This document shows, one piece after another, positions 1 through 7,239 of a DNA stretch of 10,681 nucleotides. The translations under genes were made by a program, and so were the position numbers. The notes below the pieces were generated by a model. That model saw nothing but the letters and a program-made list of their open reading frames with translations. It was not told the origin of the DNA and did not search any database. How positions within the stretch are numbered: position 1 is the stretch's first letter; each line of letters opens with the position of its first letter. The DNA is from Methanosarcinales archaeon (GTDB lineage: Archaea > Halobacteriota > Syntropharchaeia > Alkanophagales > Methanospirareceae): NCBI GenBank assembly GCA_025464345.1, contig JAODGP010000043.1:1-10681 (forward strand), given 5' to 3'.

Positions 1-624
1 GCCTTCTGTATAGGGCGTGGTTTAGATGCTGCTTTCCTCATTCCCGGACTGCTGGCAATGACCACCTTCTTCACCTCCACCTCCGTCTCGCCGGTGATCA
101 TGCCATGGGAGACGCAGATGAAGACGCTTGAACGGCTCATTTCATGCCCCATAGAGGTGCGAACTCTGATATTCGGTGATATACTCGCTTCTTTCATATT
201 CGGTGTCTCCATCTCCGCAGTTCCTGTCATCGCTGGCATCGTGCTGGGTGTTGGCGTGAGGAGTCCGGTCATACTGGCTGCTGCTATCTTCATCTCGGCA
301 TTCTGCTTCTCGTCGCTCGGATTGCTGTTCTCCATACCCCCCACCACTCTGGTATCAAACATCATGATGCTCTCCACGTTCGTGAAGTTCCCTCTGATAT
401 TCATCAGTGGCATCTTCATCCCGATGGAGCAGATGCCGGGCTGGGGTGTTGCCGTGGCTTCTTTATCGCCTCTGACCTATTTTACAGATCTGGCACGATA
501 CTCCATTCAGGGCTATGCATATTATCCCGTATATCTCGATTTCGTGGTGCTGCTCCTCTATTCCGCATTGTTCCTCATCCTTGCAGTGAAACTACATGAA
601 CGAACACTGGCAATGCGGTTTTGA
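1..624 (+). CDS. ABC-2 type transporter permease, C-terminal part (5' end outside window)
   Basis: The reading frame is open from base 1 and ends at TGA 622-624, so about 207 residues of the C-terminal part are visible; the ATG at 58 is internal. The protein is strongly hydrophobic with about five membrane spans. The segment around nt 400-520 (ISGIFIPMEQMPGWG, then SPLTYFTDLARYSIQG) matches the conserved last part of ABC-2 permeases of the drug/Nod-factor/polysaccharide exporter type, where a re-entrant 'SG.F.P...LP' segment precedes 'PLTY..D..R'. Such permeases form the membrane channel of an exporter and need a separate ATPase subunit, which would be expected just upstream, outside the window. 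The substrate cannot be told from the sequence. The gene ends before a 178-bp spacer in front of aglB. The family call is strong; the transported compound is unknown. Confidence 0.85.
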   Translation, partial: AFCIGRGLDAAFLIPGLLAMTTFFTSTSVSPVIMPWETQMKTLERLISCPIEVRTLIFGDILASFIFGVSISAVPVIAGIVLGVGVRSPVILAAAIFISAFCFSSLGLLFSIPPTTLVSNIMMLSTFVKFPLIFISGIFIPMEQMPGWGVAVASLSPLTYFTDLARYSIQGYAYYPVYLDFVVLLLYSALFLILAVKLHERTLAMRF

Positions 625-683
625 ATGATGCAAAAATACTTGTTGAAATTGCCCTTTTGCGTATATCTTTTATGCCCCTCTTA

Positions 684-698
684 TGATGCAGTGCATCA
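684..698. repeat. 15-bp palindrome TGATGCA-G-TGCATCA upstream of aglB
   Basis: Two perfect 7-bp arms (684-690 and 692-698) flank a single G. The left arm sequence TGATGCA also occurs at 626-632, directly after the permease stop codon. The palindrome lies about 75 bp upstream of the aglB TATA box. It looks like a dimeric regulator site or a small structured element, but no function can be assigned. Confidence 0.4.
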
Positions 699-762
699 AT
701 GATCTCCTTCACTGTTCTCTCATCTTCTCCTTTCGGTTATTCTCAAACTCTTCATCTAAAAA

Positions 763-785
763 GCGAAAGCACTTTTTATATAAAA
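763..785 (+). promoter_or_regulatory. Archaeal BRE/TATA promoter of aglB
   Basis: A purine-rich BRE-like stretch (GCGAAAGC, 763-770) is followed by a T/A box TTTTTATATAA (773-783). The usual spacing of about 25-27 nt from box centre to transcription start puts the start at about 803-805, which is the ATG chosen for aglB. This implies a leaderless or nearly leaderless mRNA. No Shine-Dalgarno site precedes that ATG. A second box, TATATAAT at 789-796, would place the start inside the gene. Confidence 0.6.
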
Positions 786-802
786 GGGTATATAATAGAA
801 AG

Positions 803-3800
803 ATGCGACGCCGTGACGAGAAGGGTGGCAAAGAGAAGGGTGAAGAAGTAACACCGATAAGTATAAAGATAGCATCTATACTGCTGCTTCTCCTCGCTCT
901 GGTCGCCGTTGGTTCCCTTATCCATGCGTTATCACAGCAAACGCCAGGACTAAGTGCACAGGTAATTTTAGACATCTTCGCTCTTTCTGCTATTCCAGTT
1001 GCATACGGGCTATGGAAACAAAAGAACCAGGCTTTTTATGCATCACTAATCCTGCTTGAGACGCTCATACTTATCTCACCTCTCATCATCGCCTTCAGCC
1101 CCTACTTCGGCATCAAATATAACTGGATATCATTACTCTCATTCATCGCTGTGGGCTTAGCCATCCCTCCTATCCTTATATCAAACGAGCAGTTCATAAA
1201 AGAAGCAAAACCGCAAGCGCTCATCAAGGCACTACCGATCTTCAATGCCATCTTTATTATCTCCGGCATCGCCCTCATCATAAGAACTGTTCTGCCGTAC
1301 GATACCGTATTTAAGGATACTGTCAGATTTGCATCCGACGATGCGGTATTCCACATGCGATTGGTTGAGAACGCATTGTTCGGAGACCATTTCCCTCGCA
1401 GACTATTCTTTGATGCTTATACCTACTTCCCTCACGGCACATACCTCCATTTTGCACCTTTATTCGACCTGATAATCGTCTTCGCCACATGGATAATCGG
1501 GCTTGGCTCACCAACGAAGCCATTGATGGAGGCGGTAGGCGCTTATTATCCCGCAATTCTCGGCGCTATCGTCGTCTTCCCGGTTTATATCATCGGCAGG
1601 GAGATATATAACAAATATGCCGGCTTGATAGCTTCACTGGTGGCTGCAACTCTTCCCGGACAGTTCCTCTCCCGTTCTATAATCGGTTTCACCGACCATC
1701 ACGTTGGTGAAGTGCTGTTCAGCACCGTAGCGGTGATGTTCCTCATACTGGCGATAAAGAGAGCAAAAGAGGAGCTACCCGATGGCACTTTCATGGACTG
1801 GTTTGCAAGACCACCAGGAGAATGGATAAGGAGCAAGAACTTCCCATTCCTGTGCTATGCCGCTGCGATACTGCTCCTCTTTCAGGTAATACCCTGGGAA
1901 TGGTGGGTATTCCTCTCCTTTGTGCTCTTCCTCCTCGCACCTATTATCTTCCATCTCTGGAAGAAGCCAGACTCTTACGTATTTTACTCCATCATGGCGG
2001 GCATGGCTCTCGGTTTCTACCTCCTTGTATGGGTCGGTGCAGTTCTTTTCATCGTTATCTTCATGCTCTTCGGTATTCTGCAATATACCATAGCGGGACT
2101 TCGGGGTGAGCAAAGGGAGTATATATGCATTACCGCCATACCATTATTCCTCATCCCTCTAATGATGATTCTCCCGTTTCTCGGTCCTTCATATCCGTTT
2201 TATAACATACCGCAGATGGGAACACTGAGTGCCGGCGTCATCATCTTCGCCGTTCCTCTTGTGTATCAGTATTTAAAGGAGATGGGTTACGTGCGTGGCG
2301 TAGTCCATGAACGTGCGAAAGCTAAGGTGACGAAGCATTCCATGTCAGAGCTGAACTCTAAATACGACTCACTATTGCCTGCTCTTACCCTCATCGTTAT
2401 TTCTCTCGTCTCCATCATCATCTTCCCATCAGCAATTCGTGGTCTCTTTGGCACGATAACACCAGGCGGAACGGCATTGACCATACAGGAAGTACATCCA
2501 ATGGACACAGGAACAGCCTGGATATGGTTCACCACGACATTCTATATCGCAATCTTCGCAATGGTCATACTTGTAGTGGATCTTGTGCTGAAAGACCGTC
2601 CTGAAGAGCTCCTGATGCTGGTATGGAGCATAATCATCTTTGTTAGTGTGGGCGGGCTGGGAACTTTTGGAATAGAGGGCATAGGACAGAACAGATTCGC
2701 TTATTACTATGCGATAAATGTTGCAGTACTCTCAGGGCTGTTTTCCATGAAGGCTTTTGAGTTCTTAACTGGCACAAGGGAAGTGGGTGATAAAGAAGCA
2801 ACTGACGCTCAGCGTGGTAAGAGGAAAGGAGGCAAGCATAAAAAGAGGGGTGTTAAAGTTAAGAGGAGTGAAAGGGTCATTTCACACGATGTACTCCTCA
2901 CCATCTTCGTATTCGCCATAATGATCATGTTCTTTGCGGGCATACGCTATGTGGGCGTCCGTGCAATCATCCCGCTGGCAGTCATCGTAGCGATTTTGTC
3001 ACTGTGGATGCACGCCTCAAGCACGAAGAGGAATATAGAAATACCGCTCGGAAAAACGCTCGCCGCTATATTCATCATCTTCATCGTATTCTTCCCATTC
3101 CCGATGAATGCACTATCAAACCCGTTTCCTTCCACTGCTAACCTGCCACTGAGTGCATCATACGCTATAAATAGTGCGAAAAGGGGTATCGGTGCGGATG
3201 AAGACTGGTATGAATCACTGAGATGGATGCGTACACACACGCCAGACCCTGGTGTTGATTATTATGCGCTATATGATGAGCCAGCTCTAAACGAGACGAC
3301 GGGCAGGAGAGAAGATTACAGGTATCCTCCTTCGGCGTATGGCGTGATGAGCTGGTGGGATTACGGGCATATAATCACGTGGATAGCGCATCGCATCCCG
3401 AATGCCAATCCGTTCCAGGCGGGCATTGGCGGTCCCATTGGTAGTGGTAATCCGGGGGCATGTGTGTTCTTCATCCTGAATAACGAGAGCAAGGCGAATG
3501 AAGTTGCGGATGTGCTCGGCGTGCGGTACGTGGTCAGCGATTTCATGATGGCTGATATATGGAACTCCTTCTACAACAAGTATGGTGCGATGACCGTCTG
3601 GGCTGGCGACCCTCAGCGCTATAGCACCCTATCCTATTACTACCGCACGATGGAAGCACGCTTACACATGTTCGATGGCACACGTGTAAACGTAGATGGT
3701 GAGACCATACCTGCTTTAGCTCATTACCGCCTGGTGCATGAATCCCCCACTTTCATACTACCCATGGTCATTATGAATCGAACCACGGGTATGGGCTACT

Positions 3801-4483
3801 GGCGCTCCATGTCCGGTGATTATAATCGTATGAATTCGCAAGCACAGATTCTTCACGGGTATCTCTTCAGTATGCCCACGGGTATGGGTATAGAAGATGC
3901 CCTGGATAATGGTACTGTACCCGGTATAATGAAGGGCGTATTTAATTCATCAGGTATCCCGCTCTCCGAGGATAGCATAGCTGTGAAGAGCGGCGAGAAG
4001 AGATGGACGATAAGAGACGACGTAAATAAAAACATTTTCATCGTGAAGGAGCAGGAAGGGAAACTAAATGTCTATCTTTATGGTGTCAGAACCGGGCAGC
4101 CAGACATGAGGGCATGGACACCGGAGTATATACAGCCCGTGAGTTTCGTGAAGACGTTCGAATACGTTAAGGGTGCAAGGATAGAAGGGACAGCACCCGC
4201 TGGCTCTTTAGTCGAAGTATCAACGAATGTAACCACGAATCAGGGCAGAGAATTTGTGTACTCGCAACGAATAGAATCAAACGGTACATTCAGCTTCATC
4301 GTGCCTTATTCAACCGAAGGACCTGTGAAAGGTGGCACGGATTTTGACGTCTTTGCATCACCATATAAGATAAAGGCGGGGCATGTAGAGAACGCAACGG
4401 TGGTGTGGGATGTGGAGAAGGAGGTACATGTGCCGGAAGAAGCGGTAATGGAAGGTAAAACGATAAGTGTGGATCTGCGGTAA
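803..4483 (+). CDS. aglB: AglB/Stt3 oligosaccharyltransferase catalytic subunit
   Basis: This is a single-subunit archaeal oligosaccharyltransferase. It moves a glycan from a dolichol lipid carrier to Asn in N-X-S/T sequons on the outer face of the cytoplasmic membrane. Using the 803 start it has 1226 residues, long for the family. The N-terminal two thirds has about a dozen membrane spans; the C-terminal third is a soluble domain. Visible motifs are a first acidic motif before HMR (D179-D180, AVFHMR), DHH at 298-300 (second DXD-type motif), TIQE at 560-563 (archaeal TIXE loop), and WWDYG at 851-855 (sequon recognition). A Lys/Arg-rich loop at about residues 660-695 separates two membrane groups. 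All residues expected for metal binding and sequon recognition appear present. The frame opens at ATG 683, but the first 40 codons look non-coding, and the TATA box at 773-783 favours 803. No other glycosylation gene is in the window. Its end faces the UbiD gene convergently across 56 bp with no clear terminator. Confidence 0.95.
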   Translation: MRRRDEKGGKEKGEEVTPISIKIASILLLLLALVAVGSLIHALSQQTPGLSAQVILDIFALSAIPVAYGLWKQKNQAFYASLILLETLILISPLIIAFSPYFGIKYNWISLLSFIAVGLAIPPILISNEQFIKEAKPQALIKALPIFNAIFIISGIALIIRTVLPYDTVFKDTVRFASDDAVFHMRLVENALFGDHFPRRLFFDAYTYFPHGTYLHFAPLFDLIIVFATWIIGLGSPTKPLMEAVGAYYPAILGAIVVFPVYIIGREIYNKYAGLIASLVAATLPGQFLSRSIIGFTDHHVGEVLFSTVAVMFLILAIKRAKEELPDGTFMDWFARPPGEWIRSKNFPFLCYAAAILLLFQVIPWEWWVFLSFVLFLLAPIIFHLWKKPDSYVFYSIMAGMALGFYLLVWVGAVLFIVIFMLFGILQYTIAGLRGEQREYICITAIPLFLIPLMMILPFLGPSYPFYNIPQMGTLSAGVIIFAVPLVYQYLKEMGYVRGVVHERAKAKVTKHSMSELNSKYDSLLPALTLIVISLVSIIIFPSAIRGLFGTITPGGTALTIQEVHPMDTGTAWIWFTTTFYIAIFAMVILVVDLVLKDRPEELLMLVWSIIIFVSVGGLGTFGIEGIGQNRFAYYYAINVAVLSGLFSMKAFEFLTGTREVGDKEATDAQRGKRKGGKHKKRGVKVKRSERVISHDVLLTIFVFAIMIMFFAGIRYVGVRAIIPLAVIVAILSLWMHASSTKRNIEIPLGKTLAAIFIIFIVFFPFPMNALSNPFPSTANLPLSASYAINSAKRGIGADEDWYESLRWMRTHTPDPGVDYYALYDEPALNETTGRREDYRYPPSAYGVMSWWDYGHIITWIAHRIPNANPFQAGIGGPIGSGNPGACVFFILNNESKANEVADVLGVRYVVSDFMMADIWNSFYNKYGAMTVWAGDPQRYSTLSYYYRTMEARLHMFDGTRVNVDGETIPALAHYRLVHESPTFILPMVIMNRTTGMGYWRSMSGDYNRMNSQAQILHGYLFSMPTGMGIEDALDNGTVPGIMKGVFNSSGIPLSEDSIAVKSGEKRWTIRDDVNKNIFIVKEQEGKLNVYLYGVRTGQPDMRAWTPEYIQPVSFVKTFEYVKGARIEGTAPAGSLVEVSTNVTTNQGREFVYSQRIESNGTFSFIVPYSTEGPVKGGTDFDVFASPYKIKAGHVENATVVWDVEKEVHVPEEAVMEGKTISVDLR

Positions 4484-4539
4484 TTGTCATCGCTGCAAGC
4501 CGGGTGAGAACATCAAACATCAGGAAAAGCGTACAAAAG

Positions 4540-5769
4540 TCAGCGAGTTGCATCAATGCCAACCTTTGTCGTCAGTCCATCAGGCGATGAAGGGTCAAGT
4601 GACGAGCCCCTTGCACCCGGTATCATCACCACATCCCTACTCCACTGAACCCGTGTTGCTATTGCGTATTCCACCTCCTCGGGTTTGAATATGTCTATAT
4701 CGGTGTCAACGACCACAACGAGCTTCAAACTCGGATGCGCTGCGAAGGCAGCGATGATCGCATTCTTCGCATCACCATCACCATTCTTCTCTATCTGTAC
4801 CACCGCATGCAGGTAGCAACATCCTCCTTCTGTTAGAACCACATTCTTCACCCGTGCAACACGTTCCACCGCTCGGTATATCAATGGCTCGTACGGCACG
4901 CCCATAAGTAGTCTGTGTTCCGCACCTGATGGTATAATGGCATGATAAACTGGATTCTCTCTGTGATACATCCTCGTAAGCGTGATTACAGGCTCCTCAC
5001 GCACCATGTCATAAGTGCCTGTAATATCCATAAACGGACCCTCTTTTGCACGCTCTTTGCCTATGTAACCTTCAAGCACTATCTCAGCATGTGGCACAGC
5101 CACGCCGTTCTCCAGCCTGAAGAGTTCCACAGGCTCATTCATCAATACAGATGCGTATTCAAACTCCTTACCGGGTGGCACTCTCGTCGCCGCAGCAAGT
5201 AGAATCAGAGGTGCAACACCTATTGCTATCCCTATATTCAGGTCTTCGCCACGTTCCAGCGCTTCTACATGCATCTTATAGAGGTGTCGTGGAGCTACGA
5301 GCCTCGCAACCAGCCTGTTATTCTCGAGAACCATCATGCGATGGAAAGATGCATTACGCACGTTGTCCAGTTCCGCAACGACCACACCACCGGTGATATA
5401 CGCACCACCATCACCACTGAAATGCCGTAATACCGGCAACTTACTCAGGTTCGGCTCTTCTATCACCTCTTTCGTGTATGAATCTTCGGTTATACGCACT
5501 TCACCCCGTTCTATACCATCGGCTATCCCTGCGAGTAACGGTGCGATATTCGAGGCTGTTGTACCGAGCAGCTCTGCCAGCATCTCTCTGCTGCTTATCG
5601 CGTTCATTATGACACGGTGCATGCCATCAACAGCATGAAATAATACGGGTCTGTTCCGGTGCTTCAACCCGATCGAAGCAGCTTCATAGCTCGATGATAC
5701 GCTGCGTTCAATCTCTATCAGCGTGCCGGTCTCCCTCAGTCTGGCTATGTATTGTCTCATACCGGTCAT
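4540..5769 (-). CDS. UbiD-family decarboxylase, likely anhydromevalonate phosphate decarboxylase
   Basis: This 409-residue protein belongs to the UbiD family of prenylated-FMN decarboxylases. Archaeal members of this size catalyse decarboxylation of trans-anhydromevalonate 5-phosphate to isopentenyl phosphate in the archaeal mevalonate pathway. Visible signatures are NASFHRMMV at 139-147, PRHL at 160-163, EIVLEGYI at 229-236, EGPFMDITGTYD at 243-254, AEHRLLMG at 283-290, and GSSLDP at 388-393. By spacing, N139, R144, H162, E243 and D248 match the metal/cofactor ligands and E-R-E/D catalytic residues of fungal Fdc1 (alignment from memory); the last acid is Asp instead of Glu. The protein ends abruptly at GIDATR, a little shorter at the C-terminus than I would expect. 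It is the last gene of the IscU-NifX operon; its start at 5769 lies 22 bp after the NifX stop, with a GGTGAT site at 5781-5786. Other UbiD substrates, such as aromatic acids, cannot be excluded. Confidence 0.85.
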   Translation of the reverse strand: MTGMRQYIARLRETGTLIEIERSVSSSYEAASIGLKHRNRPVLFHAVDGMHRVIMNAISSREMLAELLGTTASNIAPLLAGIADGIERGEVRITEDSYTKEVIEEPNLSKLPVLRHFSGDGGAYITGGVVVAELDNVRNASFHRMMVLENNRLVARLVAPRHLYKMHVEALERGEDLNIGIAIGVAPLILLAAATRVPPGKEFEYASVLMNEPVELFRLENGVAVPHAEIVLEGYIGKERAKEGPFMDITGTYDMVREEPVITLTRMYHRENPVYHAIIPSGAEHRLLMGVPYEPLIYRAVERVARVKNVVLTEGGCCYLHAVVQIEKNGDGDAKNAIIAAFAAHPSLKLVVVVDTDIDIFKPEEVEYAIATRVQWSRDVVMIPGARGSSLDPSSPDGLTTKVGIDATR

Positions 5770-5791
5770 ACCATCTTCACATCACCACGCA

Positions 5792-6151
5792 CTAATGCCT
5801 GTGCATCATGCATGCATCTCTATCAGAGGCTTCATGCAGCAATCCAGCCTGAAAAGCCCTTATCGCATCCCTGACAGAACCGCTCGCTCCTACATAGACC
5901 TCTATACCGAACTGCTCAAACATATTTATCGCACGTGGTCCCAGCCCTGAGCAGAGTACCACTTCCACACCCTCCGCTGCCAGTATCTCAGGCGCCGCTC
6001 TGGTACCGCCGAAATGCTCACCACTGTTCGGCACAACCTTCACATCCTTCGTATTCATGTCCACTATGGTGAAAGCGGGTGCTCTACCAAAATGCTCACT
6101 CACTATATCATCCAGTCCACCTCTTCCCAGTGTGGGTATGCACACTTTCAT
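5792..6151 (-). CDS. NifX/NifB C-terminal-like (dinitrogenase FeMo-cofactor biosynthesis) family protein
   Basis: This 119-residue single-domain protein starts MKVCIPTLGRGGLDD, then SEHFGRAPAFTIVD, and contains AEGVEVVLCSGLGPRAINMF, the pattern of the NifX/NifY/VnfY/C-terminal NifB fold (PF02579). These proteins bind or carry iron-sulfur or metal clusters, or their precursors. Many archaeal members have no link to nitrogenase and have unknown roles. The tail DACMMHRH places a Cys (114) and two His together, a possible metal site. The start at 6151 overlaps the upstream stop as ATGA, with a full GGAGGTGAT site (plus-strand 6158-6166) at 6-nt spacing. It is therefore translationally coupled to the IscU-like scaffold gene and followed 22 bp later by the UbiD gene. 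A role in cluster transfer within this operon is inference. Confidence 0.88.
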   Translation of the reverse strand: MKVCIPTLGRGGLDDIVSEHFGRAPAFTIVDMNTKDVKVVPNSGEHFGGTRAAPEILAAEGVEVVLCSGLGPRAINMFEQFGIEVYVGASGSVRDAIRAFQAGLLHEASDRDACMMHRH

Positions 6152-6612
6152 ACTTTCATCACCTCCTTGTCTTTGCTCTTATAATCCTCCAGTGCCGCTC
6201 TTAATGTCTCCACAGCGAGCATAGCGCAATGGATATTCTCCTCCGGTAAGCCACCCAGAACCGAGAGGATGTCCTTATCCTCGATAGCGAACGCCTCTTC
6301 GACTGTCTTACCCTTCACCAGCTCGGTAACGACACTTCCACATGCGATAGAAGCGCCACAGCCGTCAGTTATGAACTTACTCGCCACGATTATGCCATTA
6401 TCCACCCGCAGGTGTATCTGCATGGTATCGCCACATGGACCTGTCACTCGAGCTGCACCGTCTGGATTGCCCAGCTCGCCCACATTCCTCGGATTATACG
6501 CCTCTGCCAGCGTCCGCTCAGTGTATATCTCACGTTCCTCCTTCCTTATCCTCTCCTCTATGCCCCTTACAAGCTCGTCTAAATCTGAAAATTCACGCTC
6601 AGCAACATCCAT
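6148..6612 (-). CDS. nifU: IscU/NifU-like iron-sulfur cluster scaffold protein
   Basis: This 154-residue cytoplasmic protein matches the IscU/NifU N-terminal scaffold family, on which [2Fe-2S] or [4Fe-4S] clusters are assembled before transfer. Visible motifs are YNPRNVGELGNPDG (39-52), CGD at 60-62, DGCGASIACGS at 83-93, and HCAML at 118-122. The three ligand cysteines (60, 85, 119), Asp62 and His118 are all present, with an extra Cys91. About 35 residues of charged sequence precede the NPRN motif, more than in a minimal IscU. I chose ATG 6612 because AAGGAGAAGG lies just upstream at good spacing; an in-frame ATG at 6630 would add six residues and has only a poor site. No cysteine desulfurase is in the window. 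It heads an operon with a NifX-like protein (ATGA overlap) and a UbiD-family enzyme. Confidence 0.92.
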   Translation of the reverse strand: MDVAEREFSDLDELVRGIEERIRKEEREIYTERTLAEAYNPRNVGELGNPDGAARVTGPCGDTMQIHLRVDNGIIVASKFITDGCGASIACGSVVTELVKGKTVEEAFAIEDKDILSVLGGLPEENIHCAMLAVETLRAALEDYKSKDKEVMKV

Positions 6613-6614
6613 TC

Positions 6615-6624
6615 CTTCTCCTTT
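6615..6624 (-). promoter_or_regulatory. Ribosome binding site deciding the IscU-like start
   Basis: The minus strand reads AAAGGAGAAGGA immediately before ATG 6612, an AGGAG core with 5-nt spacing. This favours 6612 over the upstream in-frame ATG at 6630, since the site itself would be coding if 6630 were used. Confidence 0.6.
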
Positions 6625-6690
6625 CCTCATTTTCCATTCTCTCCAGCCGATGCACGGTTTGCACTCAACTACTGGAATTGTTTTTCAAAA

Positions 6691-6710
6691 GCTAAAAATA
6701 ATTTTGCTAA
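6691..6710 (-). promoter_or_regulatory. Possible TATA-type promoter of the IscU-NifX-UbiD operon
   Basis: The minus strand carries GCAAAATTATTTTTAGC, a BRE/TATA-like stretch that would start transcription near 6670 and leave a leader of about 60 nt. The plus strand of the same stretch has a direct repeat GCTAAAAA (6691-6698 and 6706-6713). The region is AT-rich and also holds the T-tract of the preceding terminator, so the box is uncertain. Confidence 0.3.
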
Positions 6711-6752
6711 AAAAATAAAAAGGAAGAGCCTGTTTATTTCTTAAGCTCTTCC
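6709..6752 (-). terminator. Hairpin plus T-tract terminator of the small-protein operon
   Basis: On the minus strand GGAAGAGC (plus 6745-6752) pairs with GCTCTTCC (plus 6722-6729) across a 15-nt loop and is followed at once by TTTTTATTTTTTT (6721-6709). The left arm lies inside the last codons of the 105-residue gene and the loop contains its TAA stop. It sits between two minus-strand operons, so it would separate them. Archaea usually terminate on T-runs alone, so the stem may add efficiency or protect the RNA end. Confidence 0.65.
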
Positions 6753-7051
6753 AGTCGCTTCTTTATCTGCTCTAACTGGTTGCTGAGCATCTTAGCCTGG
6801 GATTCAAGCATAGAAATCTCCTGCTCCCTCGAGATCGCAGGCATACCCATCGATGTGAAAGGCACACCTGCTGGTGCCTGCTGCTGTATCCACGATGTGA
6901 ACTGAGGCATCTGCCCCGTCTGCATGAGATACTGTGCCGTCGGCGGTAATCCCGTCGGGCTCCTTCCTATCCACCCAGGCGAGAACCCGAATCTCATCCA
7001 GCCCGGCAAACCAGTTAGATAATACATGTTCCTCCATCTATATCCAGCCAT
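6734..7051 (-). CDS. DUF5320-like small protein with C-terminal coiled coil
   Basis: This 105-residue protein has an aromatic and Gly/Pro-rich N-terminal half (YRWRNMYYLTGLPGWMRFG, residues 4-22) and a Gln-rich middle. A charged coiled coil (SREQEISMLESQAKMLSNQL onward, about 73-105) ends in LEELKK. The 'WRN.Y..TGLPGW.RFG' segment followed by a coiled coil is what I recall of DUF5320 proteins, which often sit beside NifX-like genes. The usual Gly-rich N-terminus of that family is missing here. Its function is unknown. It starts at 7051 with GGAGGTGAT (plus 7059-7067) at 7-nt spacing, 20 bp after the preceding gene, and is the last gene before the hairpin terminator. It contains no cysteine, so it is unlikely to hold an Fe-S cluster alone; a scaffold or partner role is inference. 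Confidence 0.8.
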   Translation of the reverse strand: MAGYRWRNMYYLTGLPGWMRFGFSPGWIGRSPTGLPPTAQYLMQTGQMPQFTSWIQQQAPAGVPFTSMGMPAISREQEISMLESQAKMLSNQLEQIKKRLEELKK

Positions 7052-7071
7052 CTTTCACATCACCTCCTATT

Positions 7072-7239
7072 TCACGGTCTCGTCATTTTAGACCCGCATT
7101 TGGGGCATGTCTGCTGATAGCATGGCACTCCAGCTTGATGTGGCATGGTATAGCCGCAATTAGGGCACCGGCATTCTCCACCGGGTCCCAGACCTCTGCC
7201 ACCCATTCTACCTCTGCCTCCTCTGCCCATGCCACTCAT
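7072..7239 (-). CDS. Six-cysteine zinc-ribbon-like microprotein (55 residues)
   Basis: Read directly from the minus strand: ATG 7239 to TGA 7072. After a Gly/Arg-rich start (MSGMGRGGRGRMGGRGLGPG) comes a compact Cys domain with Cys at 23, 25, 28, 40, 45 and 48. The order is C-x-C-x2-C-G-Y-x2-P-H, then G-V-P-C-Y, then C-P-x-C-G-x-K-M. The two C-x2-C-G knuckles look like a zinc ribbon or small metal site; six Cys plus His34 leave extra possible ligands. Its start overlaps the stop of the Trp-rich gene as ATGA, and GGAGGTGGTATAG supplies the ribosome site (plus 7243-7252). The Gly/Arg/Met-rich start resembles the linker of the NifX-fusion protein at the head of the operon. Metal type and role are unknown. 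That it is a real gene is well supported by motif, ribosome site and coupling. Confidence 0.82.
   Translation of the reverse strand: MSGMGRGGRGRMGGRGLGPGGECRCPNCGYTMPHQAGVPCYQQTCPKCGSKMTRP

Noticed and set aside
683..802. Upstream ATG extending AglB by 40 residues
   Set aside because: The added sequence looks non-coding, has no ribosome site, and covers the TATA box at 773-783 that predicts a start at 803.
1775..2113. Open frame antisense to aglB, as well as several others on both strands of aglB, the UbiD gene and moeA
   Set aside because: They lie fully inside well-recognised genes in other frames, have no family-like motifs and no ribosome sites.
5788..5800. Pyrrolysine read-through of the TAG stop of the NifX-like gene
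   Set aside because: Read-through would add only four residues before a TGA and the protein already has a complete family C-terminus.
6269..6718. 149-codon plus-strand frame over the IscU-like gene
   Set aside because: It is the shadow of a clear Fe-S scaffold with all ligands; its translation is Ser/Pro/Leu-rich with no recognisable pattern.
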